A stretch of 64,000 nucleotides of DNA from Fragilaria crotonensis (Eukaryota; Bacillariophyta; Fragilariophyceae; Fragilariales; Fragilariaceae). Below, piece by piece: positions 21,912-32,564 of the stretch. Each line of letters begins with the position of its first letter. Position 1 is the stretch's first letter. A program made the position numbers and the translations under genes. The notes under the pieces were generated by a model, which made no database searches, was not told the origin of the DNA, and saw only the letters and a list, made by a program, of their open reading frames with translations. The stretch is from the NCBI GenBank assembly GCA_022925895.1, contig JAKSYS010000004.1, positions 310,001-374,000 of the forward strand, given 5' to 3'.

Positions 21912-24474
21912 CTTAGTAGGCAATCAGCAAAATGTCAGCTGATGTCATCAGAATTGCCTTTTTCAGCAATGCATAACGTGGTAAAGTTGAAAATTTCTGA
22001 GTCATCAGCTTCATCAAAGTCACCAGATTTTTGTCAGCAAAATGAAGAGCACACCGGCATATCCAGTTTAGCACCAGGAGGCAGACATCAAATGGAGTAG
22101 TAAGATATCTTGCCTCCAGCTCATGCATATTCTTCCTGCTTCATTCACAACTCAGCACATATTCCTGGACTTTCCAGGTTGTTCAGCAAGGGGCACTGAA
22201 ATGAATATGATAAATGACTGGAGAGTTCATTAAGAGCTCCGTGTCAGCCCTTACTGCTTGATGTGATGCAAAGTCGTCCAGCATATGCAATGTCCGCCAG
22301 GAGTCGTGATGACAAATTGATTGAATACCAGCAATGGTAGTACTAGGTCAATTTACAAGACTACTAGTGAAGCCTACAGCAATGAGAAAAAAGCGAGCGG
22401 TACAAGAGGTGCATCAGCAAAGTTAAATTTTGCACTGGTATAGCGGTAGACCACTGACATTGGACACTTGTAGGACGCTGGACACAATCTTAAATTGCCA
22501 GGTAGTACTATCTAGTTGTCCTCGTGTGAGTTGACATTCCGTTTTGTATAAAGCGGCAACACGTTATTCAATGTCACCAGTTTCCCCCATTTGCAACCTA
22601 ATGATGCCCATCATGGCATTTCTTTTTGTCATGCATCTTTTGTAACTTCAATTAATTGATTCCTCCGTTTGTTCTTTCCTTGTCCCCTTCTTCCTCATGC
22701 AGTGCTGTTCTTATTGTTTGTTGATAGGTCATTTGTCCCCAATGGAACAAAAGGGCTGTAGCTGTAACTTGAAGACCATTTGAGCAATGCTTTCGTTCTT
22801 TCATAAAGAGGGTGGTCCTTGTGCATGGCTGGTGACACCGCCTCTGAGAGTAGCACTGTACTAGTACCAGAATTCCTTTTGCAGATAGAACCATTATACA
22901 TTTCTGGAAGCCATTAAGAGCAAAGAATTTCCCCAACTTTGTCAATAGAATCATCAACTGCCTACTGGGTTTGGGTGGGTCATGGGCTGATGTGCAAGAA
23001 GAGTGGCTGCTGGTCAGCCAGGGGATATGGGTGGGTTTGAGCTGATAACTTCATGAGCAGAAGGTGGGGTGGGTCTCATGGGTTATATAACTTCCTATCT
23101 CCTCTGATGCATCAATATCAATACCCACACCATCATGGAAGGGAACTTTGACCCAGCATCCCCCCTAATGCAACCCACTGCTGGCTGGGTTAAGGTTGAG
23201 CTCAGGATTTCATAGGTGAGGATGGATGCGGTGACAAATAGTCACAAGAATACATTAATACTGGATTAGCTACTTGATGTTTTCTCCCATCATGTTGCTG
23301 TGGGAATACCCAGTACTAGTTGAATTATCTACTTCCTACTCAGTTTGTGTGGGTCATGTGTTGTGTGACGTGCTTGCAAGCAATTGCCGAGTTCTTTGTT
23401 CTGGGTTGGTTTGGGATTGAAGCAGAATGGGTGCCAGCTGGGGGAGAAAACACCAAGAAACATGCTGGTGGTAAACGGATGTGCCGTTGCAAGCATCCTT
23501 TTGCTGACGTATGCAAAGACATTTGCTGAAAATATCTGCTGAAGAAGAAAACAGCCTTTAGACCCTGCTGACAAAAACAAGATCAGCTGATGACAAAAAT
23601 CTTCTGAGAAAATCTACTGACAAGAAACATGATGCAATCTGCTAAAGAATTGAAAAATCTGCATAGATAATGTAGGGTAATTGTGACACAAATGTGTCAT
23701 CAAGCATTAATGCTGACTCCCATTAGATTTAAGTGCTGCAGTTGGTTGACAGAAAGAGACTGCAGACTATAGTAGAAATCTGGTGACAGAATCTGCTGAC
23801 AGAAATGAAAACTGCTACATTGTGATAACTGGTAAGAAGTGAAATCTGCTGATGGAAGCTGTGACAAAAACAAACTTCTGATGATAGAGCAAGGAAATCT
23901 GCTGACAGATTCTGCTGTCAATAGAAATCTGCTGAAAAATTAACCTTCTTTCAAAAGACAAATCTGCTGACAATGAAAGAACCTTGCAGCATGATGGATC
24001 AAATCAATTATAAAAGCTTCCCTTCACTTCAGCCTGGTAGGGCTGGCTTGCATATTGCAATGGCTTCTCATTAACCCCGGATACGTGGTTGGCCCATGGG
24101 TCCTGTAAAATCAAATAAGGTACCAACGCTTACGCAATGCTTGCCAAGCGCCAGCATCACCAATACGAAGGGCCGATACAGTAGTATCCTGGCTATTGGA
24201 GGTTTCAGGTTGCAGTTCTTGGTTAAGTAGGTTGTAGAAGTTTGTTTGACGAACCAGAGTGGTCCTATGTTTCATGATAGTAGTTATTAATTTGGTAACT
24301 GCCGGGATCTCTGAAATAACTGCCGGGATTTCTGTACTTAATCGGATGCAGACGGCGGCGTAATTCACGACCCCTATACTGCAGGATACCGTACGAGCGT
24401 GTGGAAGTTTTAAGGAGAAGAAACTATCCACGTTTGCGCGAACAAATTCGGATCATTATTTTTACATTTTGAGC
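21912..24474. other. Gene-poor, AT-richer stretch with decayed repeats
   Basis: 2.5 kb upstream of the vWA/alpha-kinase gene. Words such as gtcagcaaaatg and tcatcagc recur at 21925-22050. They are the reverse complement of the CTGCTGAC-type words at 23.5-24.0 kb. Around 22970-23200 gggtgggtc and gctgggt words recur. The open frames are short and show no domain. Confidence 0.5.
23480..23985 (+). repeat. Degenerate CTGCTGA(C) repeat field
   Basis: About 500 bp in which ctgctgac, tctgctga and close variants recur with loose spacing of roughly 15-40 bp, often as aatctgctgacag. The pattern looks like an old, eroded tandem array. Related words in the opposite orientation occur near 21925-22050. 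Confidence 0.6.
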
Positions 24475-26394
24475 ATGACTGAGCAACGAGGATACGCGTT
24501 TGACGACGAGGATGCTGCCCTATCGACTATTGATGAGTATGATGAAGGTGATGATTCTCTAGAGAATGACGAGGAAATCTCTGAGGATCACGTAGAGGCA
24601 GCTAAATCCAAGACAGGGGCGTTGGCTGCAGCCGCGGACATCAGGATGAGGGAAATGATGTCTCTCCTTGAACGAATGAAGACAGGAACGGCAACAAGAG
24701 CTGAAAAAAAGCGCCTCGAGTTGCTTAACGGGAAGCTCAGCGAACTAAGGAACGAGGTTGAGATTTCCAAGCATCGGGAGTCTGAATTGGAGATTAAGAG
24801 GCTCAAGTCCGTCACCCGGACGAAGACTACGGATCTAAGGAAAGCCCTCAGAGAAAAGGAGATCCACAGCATCATTCATTCCGTTTGCGCAGCCGAAACT
24901 GTTGACCTCGCCTTTCTCGTTGACTGCACGGGATCGATGGCAAGCCACATCGGGGCCGTGAAAGCAAACATCTCGGCAATTGCAAGCCAAATCACTCGCA
25001 CAAACAAGAATCTCAGGCTCCGCCTAGCGATGGTGGGATACAGAGATTTCAGTGATGGTGACAAACAGTTTGAGGTTCTCGACTTCGTACACTCCATCGA
25101 CGAATTCAAGGGATTCGTTGCGCGCATAGTTGCATCAGGTGGCGCCGACACCCCTGAGGACATGGCAGGCGCGGTCCAGAAGGCAAACGGGCTGAGCTGG
25201 GCCCACCCAACGAGGGTCGTCTTCCTAATTGCCGATGCGCCTTGCCATGGATCTGAGTTCCACTCGTTTGCCGATTCGTACCCTGCTGGATCACCTGGCG
25301 TGGATATCAAGGCTGAACTTCGCACACTCATCAGTAACCATGGAAACGGGTCAATGACGGTCTACTTCGGCAGAATCACTGACTTTACTGATTCGATGCT
25401 CTGTCGCTTTGAAGAGCTCGGTATACACTTAGACGTGGTCAGCATGACTGATGTATCAAAACTCACTGCCTGCGTAACCAAAAGTGTTCGCAAGTCCATC
25501 TTCAAGACTGTGACCGCGACTGGTGGTGGCACAAGGTCGCATGCGTTTACTTCCATTGGCGACGTAGCATCGCTGCTGAATGGACGAGTCAAACGCAGAT
25601 CAGTCAGTCTCAAGGATTATTGCATTCTTCCAACGCCTCCCAGCGCCCTTAAATGGAAGGAGCAAGTGCCTGTCCCCGTCAAGGTCTTCAGGTACAAGAG
25701 GATAAAGAGTATCGATGACTTGCAAGCGCCAATTGGCCTAGGTATCTTGCCATTCGTTATGCAGATGCGTCGAGCTGCCGAGCCGTTTTCTGAAGGGGGA
25801 CATCGCATCGCATATCACGGACAGCTTTCTCGCAATGTGAAAGGTCTTGATCATGTTAGCAATGCAATGGTCTTGAAGTCCTTCAAGCACGTTGGCAAAC
25901 GGTTCAATGTTCGTCAAAGGTACCTCCAGCAAATGGAAGTTTCCGCCGTCGCCAATTTCTTGGCCGGAATGTACAACGAGTCCTCGCATCGCCCCGAGCA
26001 TTGTGCTCGTATTCGTATGTTGGAAGTCTGTGTTGTGGAAGAGGAAGACAATTCTAATGAAGAGAGTGGAAGTCGTCGTTACTGTGCTGAAGCTCATCTT
26101 CCTACAGATGGTTCTCCCTTCATGAAATACAGTAACAACACTGGGTTCTGGGATTACGACCACGTTGATGAAAGTCTCTTGCGCTTCACCGACTTTACCT
26201 TCATGGTGACCCGCAAGTTCCTAATGGTGACGGACTTGCAGGGTGTTCGGAGAGGAAAGGAGTTCTTCTTGACAGATCCAGCGATCTTGTGCAAGGATAT
26301 TCTTCGCTTTGGGCATACCAACTTGGGCGCGAAGTTCATGAAGCGATGCAAAGACTCGACTCGTGCTCTCATGTCCGAAAATGGTTGGTACTGA
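24475..26394 (+). CDS. vWA-domain alpha-kinase (VwkA type)
   Basis: A single exon of 639 residues, uninterrupted. An acidic N-terminus and a coiled-coil-like region (about residues 55-130) precede a von Willebrand A domain starting VDLAFLVDCTGSMASHI, with the MIDAS DxTGS variant, then GYRDFSDGD and VVFLIADAPCHG. The C-terminal third is an alpha-kinase (MHCK/eEF2K) domain: AMVLKSFKH supplies the ATP-binding Lys, and KFLMVTDLQGV, FFLTDPAI and FGHTNLGAKFM follow. This architecture is that of Dictyostelium VwkA, a Ser/Thr kinase acting on myosin II and the contractile vacuole. The last zinc-binding His/Cys residues are not clearly conserved. Start is the ATG at 24475. GC-rich third positions contrast with the AT-rich flank. 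Confidence 0.88.
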   Translation: MTEQRGYAFDDEDAALSTIDEYDEGDDSLENDEEISEDHVEAAKSKTGALAAAADIRMREMMSLLERMKTGTATRAEKKRLELLNGKLSELRNEVEISKHRESELEIKRLKSVTRTKTTDLRKALREKEIHSIIHSVCAAETVDLAFLVDCTGSMASHIGAVKANISAIASQITRTNKNLRLRLAMVGYRDFSDGDKQFEVLDFVHSIDEFKGFVARIVASGGADTPEDMAGAVQKANGLSWAHPTRVVFLIADAPCHGSEFHSFADSYPAGSPGVDIKAELRTLISNHGNGSMTVYFGRITDFTDSMLCRFEELGIHLDVVSMTDVSKLTACVTKSVRKSIFKTVTATGGGTRSHAFTSIGDVASLLNGRVKRRSVSLKDYCILPTPPSALKWKEQVPVPVKVFRYKRIKSIDDLQAPIGLGILPFVMQMRRAAEPFSEGGHRIAYHGQLSRNVKGLDHVSNAMVLKSFKHVGKRFNVRQRYLQQMEVSAVANFLAGMYNESSHRPEHCARIRMLEVCVVEEEDNSNEESGSRRYCAEAHLPTDGSPFMKYSNNTGFWDYDHVDESLLRFTDFTFMVTRKFLMVTDLQGVRRGKEFFLTDPAILCKDILRFGHTNLGAKFMKRCKDSTRALMSENGWY

Positions 26395-26834
26395 GTTCGT
26401 TGATTGATCAGGAATGCATATTAAATGTTAACGAATTTAGGATATACATATTGCCATATGCAGCACCTTGAGACATGAAAGTTGAATACTGCATGCTCCA
26501 ATGTCAGTGGCAACGAAAGGATGATATGGCGACAACAATGATTGCATTTGGGTTCTGACGTAATAATTTAGCATACCGTTTGCGGGTGCACACCTTGCAG
26601 TTGTAGGCCCTCCGACGGATCTCAAAGCTCACGCCGTGAAGCTTTGCTTAGACGACGGCGTTGATATATTGCTTTGGCGACAGGGAGCGACGGAGCCCAT
26701 TGGTGTTCGACTCACGACGATGCAAATGCCACTTGGACTGTTTCCGAGGTAATTCACCAGCCACGCATTCCGTTGTGGATAAATGCCTTAAAGTCGTGCG
26801 GCCATTTTGCTTGATACAAACTGTATATCCACTT
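26395..26834. other. Convergent intergenic region
   Basis: 440 bp between the alpha-kinase and HMCES 3' ends. No gene, repeat or RNA recognised. Confidence 0.5.
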
Positions 26835-28092
26835 CTACTTCGAATGTGAAGAAGATTTCTTGGGCGAGAAGAAGGCAGCGATCGATCCCTTCGGTGGCAA
26901 CTTTGCCAGCTTTGACTTTTTCGAGGCCGGAGATGAAAACGACGCTGATGATGCGGATGTTATTGAAGGAGCTTTTCGCTTCGAGCTGCTAGTGTTGCCG
27001 CCTTTATTTATATCAGCATAAGTTTCATTTTTTCGTTTGTTTTTGTAGGACCAATCCGATGCCGAAAACGCGTCCAAAACTGACTCTTTCTCGCTAGTAA
27101 TTGTTGCCGTGATCTTGTTCGATGAAGCGAAGGATGGCATTGAAAATGGGGAATTTTGTTTCTTCGCATCTTCACTATCGCTCTGCTTACTTGACAACTC
27201 CTTCTGACTTGAATCTGATGCCTCACACACTTTCTGTGGGGTACTGCCACTCTTTGCGGAAAAGAAATTTTGAATCGTGGGCCGTTTCCAAGGAGCAATC
27301 GCCTTGTCGGACCGAAACTTGAGGGACGTCATTTCGTCTGTGACAGCATGCCATTGCCATCGACAAGACTGGTCGGGGGCTGACGAGTAATTGTCCTCCA
27401 ATAGTTTCTCGTGCAATCTTTGCGTTGGTTTATTCAACCATTCATGAGCGAGTTGCAGGTCGAAACAGCAAACAGGCATGCGAGTATGCAACCATGTCAA
27501 GGAGGGAGCGACTTCCGTGGTTAAAATCGTAAAGGTATTCAGATAGGGTTCATCGGAACGACCAGTTGCAACCTGTGTCCATAGACCTGGAAACAGAATA
27601 AGGCTCGTTCTTGGCTCTGACGAAAAAGGGCTGTTTTCTTCCCTTAACTTCCTGTTTCCACTCGAACCAACCGTCAACTGCAACTATGCAAGATCGTTGT
27701 TTTGTCAGAAGATTCCCAAAGGTTTGTTTGATGAATAGTGTATCGGAACGTGCATTGTACATGAGTGCCGAAAAATGCTGTGCCATTCCCGTTGGAAGCG
27801 GGTTCTTTGGTGATCCGTGCTTTGTAATGAGGCCCCAAACTTTTGATTCAGATACAATGGAGTTCTCCTTGTCCTTGTAAAAGACAATCGCACCCATGCC
27901 TGGACATAGATTGAAATTGTCTCCCTTCCAATCTGAGGAATTGGTGTCGGAGCCTTTGGGTTCGGAAATGGATGTATCTACATCGTTTTCTTCCTCCTTG
28001 TGCGCTTCACTAGGTGTTCGGGGTTGAGGAGCACCAAGGATATTGGCCGCCGCTCTCACAGCGGCAAGCGTTTGCGCAATTCTCCCGCACAT
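26835..28092 (-). CDS. HMCES: HMCES/SRAP abasic-site shield protein, apparent one-base frameshift
   Basis: The protein starts MCGR, with Cys2 the catalytic nucleophile exposed after Met removal. The other SRAP residues follow: NARSDTL (Asn), VAVDGWFEWK (Glu) and WLHTRMPV (His). HMCES crosslinks to abasic sites in single-stranded DNA at forks and shields them. The C-terminal 130 residues are polar with two PCNA-binding-like boxes, RPTIQNFFSAK and KGSIAAFFSPKK, and basic clusters (SSKRKAP, ASKKSKLAK). Near 27600 one extra base in CCTTATT breaks the frame in a conserved segment before GLWTQVATG. Removing it gives 418 codons exactly with no intron, so I treat the gene as probably intact and the break as a likely base error. 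Confidence 0.85.
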
Positions 28093-28459
28093 GATGCTGT
28101 CAACAGAATTCCCTTCGTTTCATTGCATTTGGGGAGAATTTGGATTCAGGAGCTGTCTCTAGTCTCTACAGCACATCTGTAGGCGCTCTGTCGCATTATT
28201 GTAGGACTGCTACCAGGTATGTCATACTACTCACCACGAATCTCAATACGGTAGTTACTGTAGTATTTCGGCACAGATAGTCTACTGGAGTACAGTTGTA
28301 CCGTTGTACTTGTACCTGGTATTCTCCATGTTCTTTTCAAAAACGCTTGAGAAAGGTACCGGTACTACCATTTTTACTGAGTATGACATACTATTGTACC
28401 AGGTACTGTAGCACTTGGACTAGCGGTAGAATCATTTAGACCGGTGTATGCTGACTACG

Positions 28460-28469
28460 CTACCGGTAG
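28460..28469. promoter_or_regulatory. CTACCGGTAG palindrome, site 5
   Basis: Exact palindrome, about 368 bp upstream of the HMCES start codon. Confidence 0.4.
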
Positions 28470-28718
28470 CACAGATTACAGTAGATTACTGTTGTATGCA
28501 TCTATGGCAGTGTCGACGGTCGACATTCGAGCGCGCAAAGCGCACAGCACTACAGACCTTTTGGGCTCTGGAGCAGTGGACAATTGAACACGGATTGACG
28601 TTTTCCACCGTTTTTTACTATCGGCGTTTATAAGTGTATATGAACCAGTCTTTATTTCAGAGTCGTTAACGGCTTTTTAAGATGGTTTTTAATCAATAAC
28701 TTGACCAATTCCTGAAAC

Positions 28719-28794
28719 GACGATGAGATCGTGCACCGTTGTGTCCCTTGTATATATATGTCTCATGTCTCATGAGGTGCACGATCTCATCGTC
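28719..28794. repeat. 18-bp perfect inverted repeat with 40-nt spacer
   Basis: gacgatgagatcgtgcac at 28719-28736 is exactly complementary to gtgcacgatctcatcgtc at 28777-28794. The spacer includes tatatatatg and tctcatgtctcatgag. The structure could be a foldback element tip or an RNA hairpin; no gene borders it closely. Confidence 0.75.
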
Positions 28795-29810
28795 ATTTTG
28801 ATTTTGAGATTGTCGATTTGAAGCAAGATCATCGACTTCCACGTGGCATGTAAAAGCCATGTACTGATTCCGCCGTAGATTTCCACAGAAGCAAATCTGT
28901 CGTCAACGATGTTGGTTTGGACAGACAAGAATCTCATTGTCAAGCGTCCAAAACAACGTGTACGCGGATGATTTGCAGTCAAATAACATGTAGAATGTCT
29001 CACTTGACAATTATGTAGTCAATGTTTTCAATGTTGTTAATTGCAGAAAGATTGCAAAGGGCGTTTTAGGGATGATAGCACAGTGATTTTGATGGGCAAA
29101 ACCTCTTGTTGCGACGGTAACAAGTACTTGGAGGACTCCAGTACAAGTAATTCTAACGAGTTCGAGCAAGAAAAAAATTTAACGTCTGATGTAAAAAAAT
29201 CAATGCTTTCTACCTCTCCATATAAATACATAAGGTGAAAGGCGTTGATTGAAAGTTACACAAGAGCAATTTTTTATATAAAATTGCGGCACATAACCAG
29301 TGATTGGTCCACCTCTCCAGAGGTCGAATGGTCTGTAGTGCGTCTGTCTCATGCTCTGAAATGCCAGTTGGCGAAAAAATCTCCGGGATCGACAACACGT
29401 GTTTTAAAGCGCCATGCTGCAAGTACTGTACCGCCTGGCTGTAAAATTTACATAAAAGAACCCGGAGTCGTAGCAGCATTCGAATTTCCAAGACTTCACA
29501 AGATGTCATGTTCAGTCGTGAGTTGGGGTTTTCACACGGCTGCTCGCATGGTCCCCTTGACAATAAATGATATCCTTGTCCCACGTACAGAGAATTAATG
29601 CCACTCCTACGACAGTCTGGGAATCATGTGAGACGAGTGCAAATACAGCACGATCCCGAGACTATGTACTCTCTCTAGAGTTGTCGAGAAGCCAAACATC
29701 ACTTCAGTCCTACATTCCACAATACGCAAAGTACAAAGTACAGAATAGTTCTCGTATTCATCAACTCTCACCTCTCGCAGATATCACTGCGACTAAATCA
29801 CCGTCAACAT

Positions 29811-31457
29811 ATGCCTCCATCAACTGCCATGGCCGCCACTTTGGAACCGCCTCCCGACACACAGAATGCGCTTCACGATCATCGGGAGTTTGAGCCGTCA
29901 TTGGATGACCATATTGCCCTTTTCGAGCTAATGGAAGATAGTTTCAATCACGCCTTTCAGGGCGACCCGTCATCCAACGCGTTGGCGGAGCTGATAAGCA
30001 AATATTCCCAAGCGTCACCCTTGCCGCTATTGTTATCACCAGCACCCTTGGAGATCCCAATCGATGATGAAAAGGAAGTAGACGCAAACGTTTCAATGTC
30101 GATAAAACCGCCATTGTCTGACTCAGCATTGTCAAAACTTGACATCACGATAAAGGAATGGGATGGCACGAAATTCTTCTCAGATTTTATCAAGGCAGGC
30201 ATCGAATACAACAACAACAATCCTGACAAAACCATCATGCTCTTTGAGAGTCCCTCCTCGTCAGCAGTCAATACCAGCTTTCATAATTGTGGTACGTGCT
30301 TTTCACCATGGTTTTTGCTCGTGAATGCGCAGATAGGTACCCACGTCTGACCTCGCGTCTTGAACCTTCGTGAATATGCAGAGCAATTCAGATTCCACGA
30401 TTACCCAGCCCCAAATGACTACAAGGTCAAGGCTGTGCTGGGTCCATGTCGATATTCCCTAATGAATGGGTCTGCCTTGCCAGTCTTTTTGCGTGGTGGA
30501 GTTCCCCCACCTGGGTTGCTGGAACACTGGTCCAAGACTGTTCCTGGTTTTGTTTTGCCAACGTTCGTGTCGGAAATTTCTGACGATAACACGGTGTATG
30601 CGTATCTTCCAGTCGAGGGAATCAAGAATCATGTGAACGACCCCAACATCCATTATCACCTGGTGGGAAAGGACACGATTGGTCTCATGACTGAAAAGAC
30701 CACCAAATGCTTTGCCGATACTCGGGAATACCGTCCCTGCGTCGTCAAGACGACACATTCGATGGGAGGCAGAGGCATCTTTGTCATTCGAAACGATGAC
30801 GATGAGGCCAAAGTCGAGCAGTTCCTCGCCGAGGCGGGCAATCCCAGCTACCTCGTGACCGAGCTTGTGGAGATTGAGCGCAATGTGGCATGCCACTTCT
30901 TCATGCACCCCAATGGCAAGGACGTAACCTGGTTTGGTTCCAATGAGAACAAGCGATTGCCAGATGGAAGCTTCTGTTCCGATTCGTATTTGGACACAGC
31001 CGACCAGGAGAATCTCAAGAGAATGCAATTACCATTCGTGATGGACGTTGTTGAGTATTGCAAGTCCCTTGGATTCTGGGGATTCTGCGGAATTGATGTC
31101 TTGTTTGATTCCACTGGACGCGGATATCTGGTCGATGTCAACCCTCGCGTCACTGGTAGTTGCCCTGGACTCATGACGCTAGCACTGATGCGGGAAAATT
31201 TCGGTTACCAAGTCGCGCTCTTGCGTCGCAGTGGGAACATCAACTTTTACGGAACTCCCAAGGAGTTGTTCGAGCAAGTGGATGCTTACAATGCTGAACA
31301 CATGGGAAGCAGTCGAGTTGTGATTCACAGCATGTATGAACCAGAAGAAGGTGGACGAGCCCTTTGCCGCATCAACATTGCTGTCTACGGCAATGACATG
31401 GACGAGTGTCGCACTGTCTTGAATCAATTTGCGAAACCTCCAAACGTTCCTTTGTAA
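29811..31457 (+). CDS. ATP-grasp domain enzyme, substrate unknown
   Basis: Two exons, 29811-30291 and 30382-31457, with a 90-bp intron (GTACGT...TATGCAG), give 518 residues. The acceptor was chosen because it is the one that keeps phase and avoids the TGA at 30348. The C-terminal two thirds is an ATP-grasp fold: CVVKTTHSMGGRGIFVIRN (glycine-rich loop and Lys), SYLVTELVEI (Glu linker), GFWGFCGIDVLFD and GYLVDVNPRVTGSCP (metal-binding Asp/Asn). Such enzymes ligate a carboxyl group to an amine or thiol using ATP. The N-terminal 150 residues are variable. The specificity cannot be read from the sequence, and no pathway neighbour helps. Confidence 0.75.
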
Positions 31458-32564
31458 GAAGACTCCGCGTGGCATTTCCTGTGGTGATTAGAGATATTTA
31501 ACGAATTTATACTGTTCGCGTTTATTCATTTCGATGATCAATTTCATCACTCATACGATTCATAAGGACTCTCTCGTCATAAAAGTATGTCATGAGCAGA
31601 ACGAATTGTGACCTGTGAACATCATCACTGTAAAGCGTAAGTTGTCCATATGTTCATATGAGATACACTTTTTTTTTGAAGCAGTCAAAAATGAAACATC
31701 GGAATCAACCTTGATACATTTAGATCTTACCGGCGACCGGCACCTGGCACCTGGCACCTGGCACCTGGCACCTGGCACCTGGCACCTGGCGCACTGGCCA
31801 GTGGCCAGTGGCCAGTGGCCAGTGGCCAGTGGCCAGTGGCCAGTGGCCAGTGGCCAGTTACGAATACAATGTGACTCGACAAGTACGACATTCTACAGTA
31901 CCTGTTACTGGAGTACTGGTACCTCGTACCCTACTGCGTCTTCTCTATGCCGCTATACGCCGTGTTGTAAGTTGTGATGTATTTGGGGTTTGCAGTTTGC
32001 ACAATCCCCATATCTTGAGATCCAACACTACCAGTACTGTAATAGCCGTACTCCGTCAGATACCAAGAGCTCAGTGCTCACGAAACGGATTTTGGACTTT
32101 CACAGTACGCACGTCACCGGTTCTCGAAGTTGGAATCCTGACACCAACACGTCACCTAAATCCGAACTCTGAATTTATTCGATTACGACGTAGACAGCTC
32201 GCGTGTTGTACTGGTACCTTGTACCGTAATAAGGTGCCTTTTTTGGTGTACGACTGCTATGTTCATATGCGTTGTGAAAGGTCAATGGAGCAGAATGCAT
32301 GCTTATACATACGTCACATATTTAGTTCGCTGAAGGTATAGCCACTACGAGTACGTTTGTATTTACAGTACATGTACATGTATGTGATGTGTGATGTCAC
32401 TGTTGATTGCTTTGTGTCTCTCTCGATCAGGTCAGGCTGCCATCAAGAAAAGGAAAAAGATAAATGAGTCGAGTGCACAAGGATTCTGGACGAAGCGACT
32501 TGTCAGATTGAGGCACCAGCACACTACAGTATTCATTACCAATCGGAAGGGTCTGTAATACATC
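31458..32564. other. Intergenic with minisatellites, no gene seen
   Basis: 1.1 kb between two plus-strand genes, holding two abutting heptamer arrays (31741-31860). An open frame running through the arrays (31615-31977) is produced by the repeats themselves. The rest shows only GTAC-type words. Confidence 0.55.
31741..31860 (+). repeat. Two abutting heptamer minisatellites (CACCTGG x7, CCAGTGG x8)
   Basis: 31741-31789 is seven perfect copies of CACCTGG. After an 8-nt transition (cgcactgg) come eight perfect copies of CCAGTGG (31798-31853) and a partial ninth ending in ccagtta. Both units have the same length and are near-anagrams; CCAGTGG reads CCACTGG on the other strand. Perfect copies imply recent expansion. 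Confidence 0.95.

Larger units (their letters stand above)
28093..29810. other. Divergent intergenic region, no gene seen
   Basis: 1.7 kb between HMCES (minus) and the ATP-grasp gene (plus). 28200-28470 is dense in gtac/ggtac/accagg words and includes a CTACCGGTAG palindrome. An 18-bp inverted repeat sits at 28719-28794. The overlapping frames at 29210-29598 on both strands have no recognisable domain. Confidence 0.5.

Noticed and set aside
29210-29598. Overlapping frames of about 120 codons on both strands
   Set aside because: No recognisable domain on either strand and no splice context. Likely chance frames in low-complexity spacer.
31615-31977. 120-codon open frame with repeating WHLAPGT and WPVASGQ
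   Set aside because: It is only the translation of the heptamer minisatellites; no supporting coding signal outside them.
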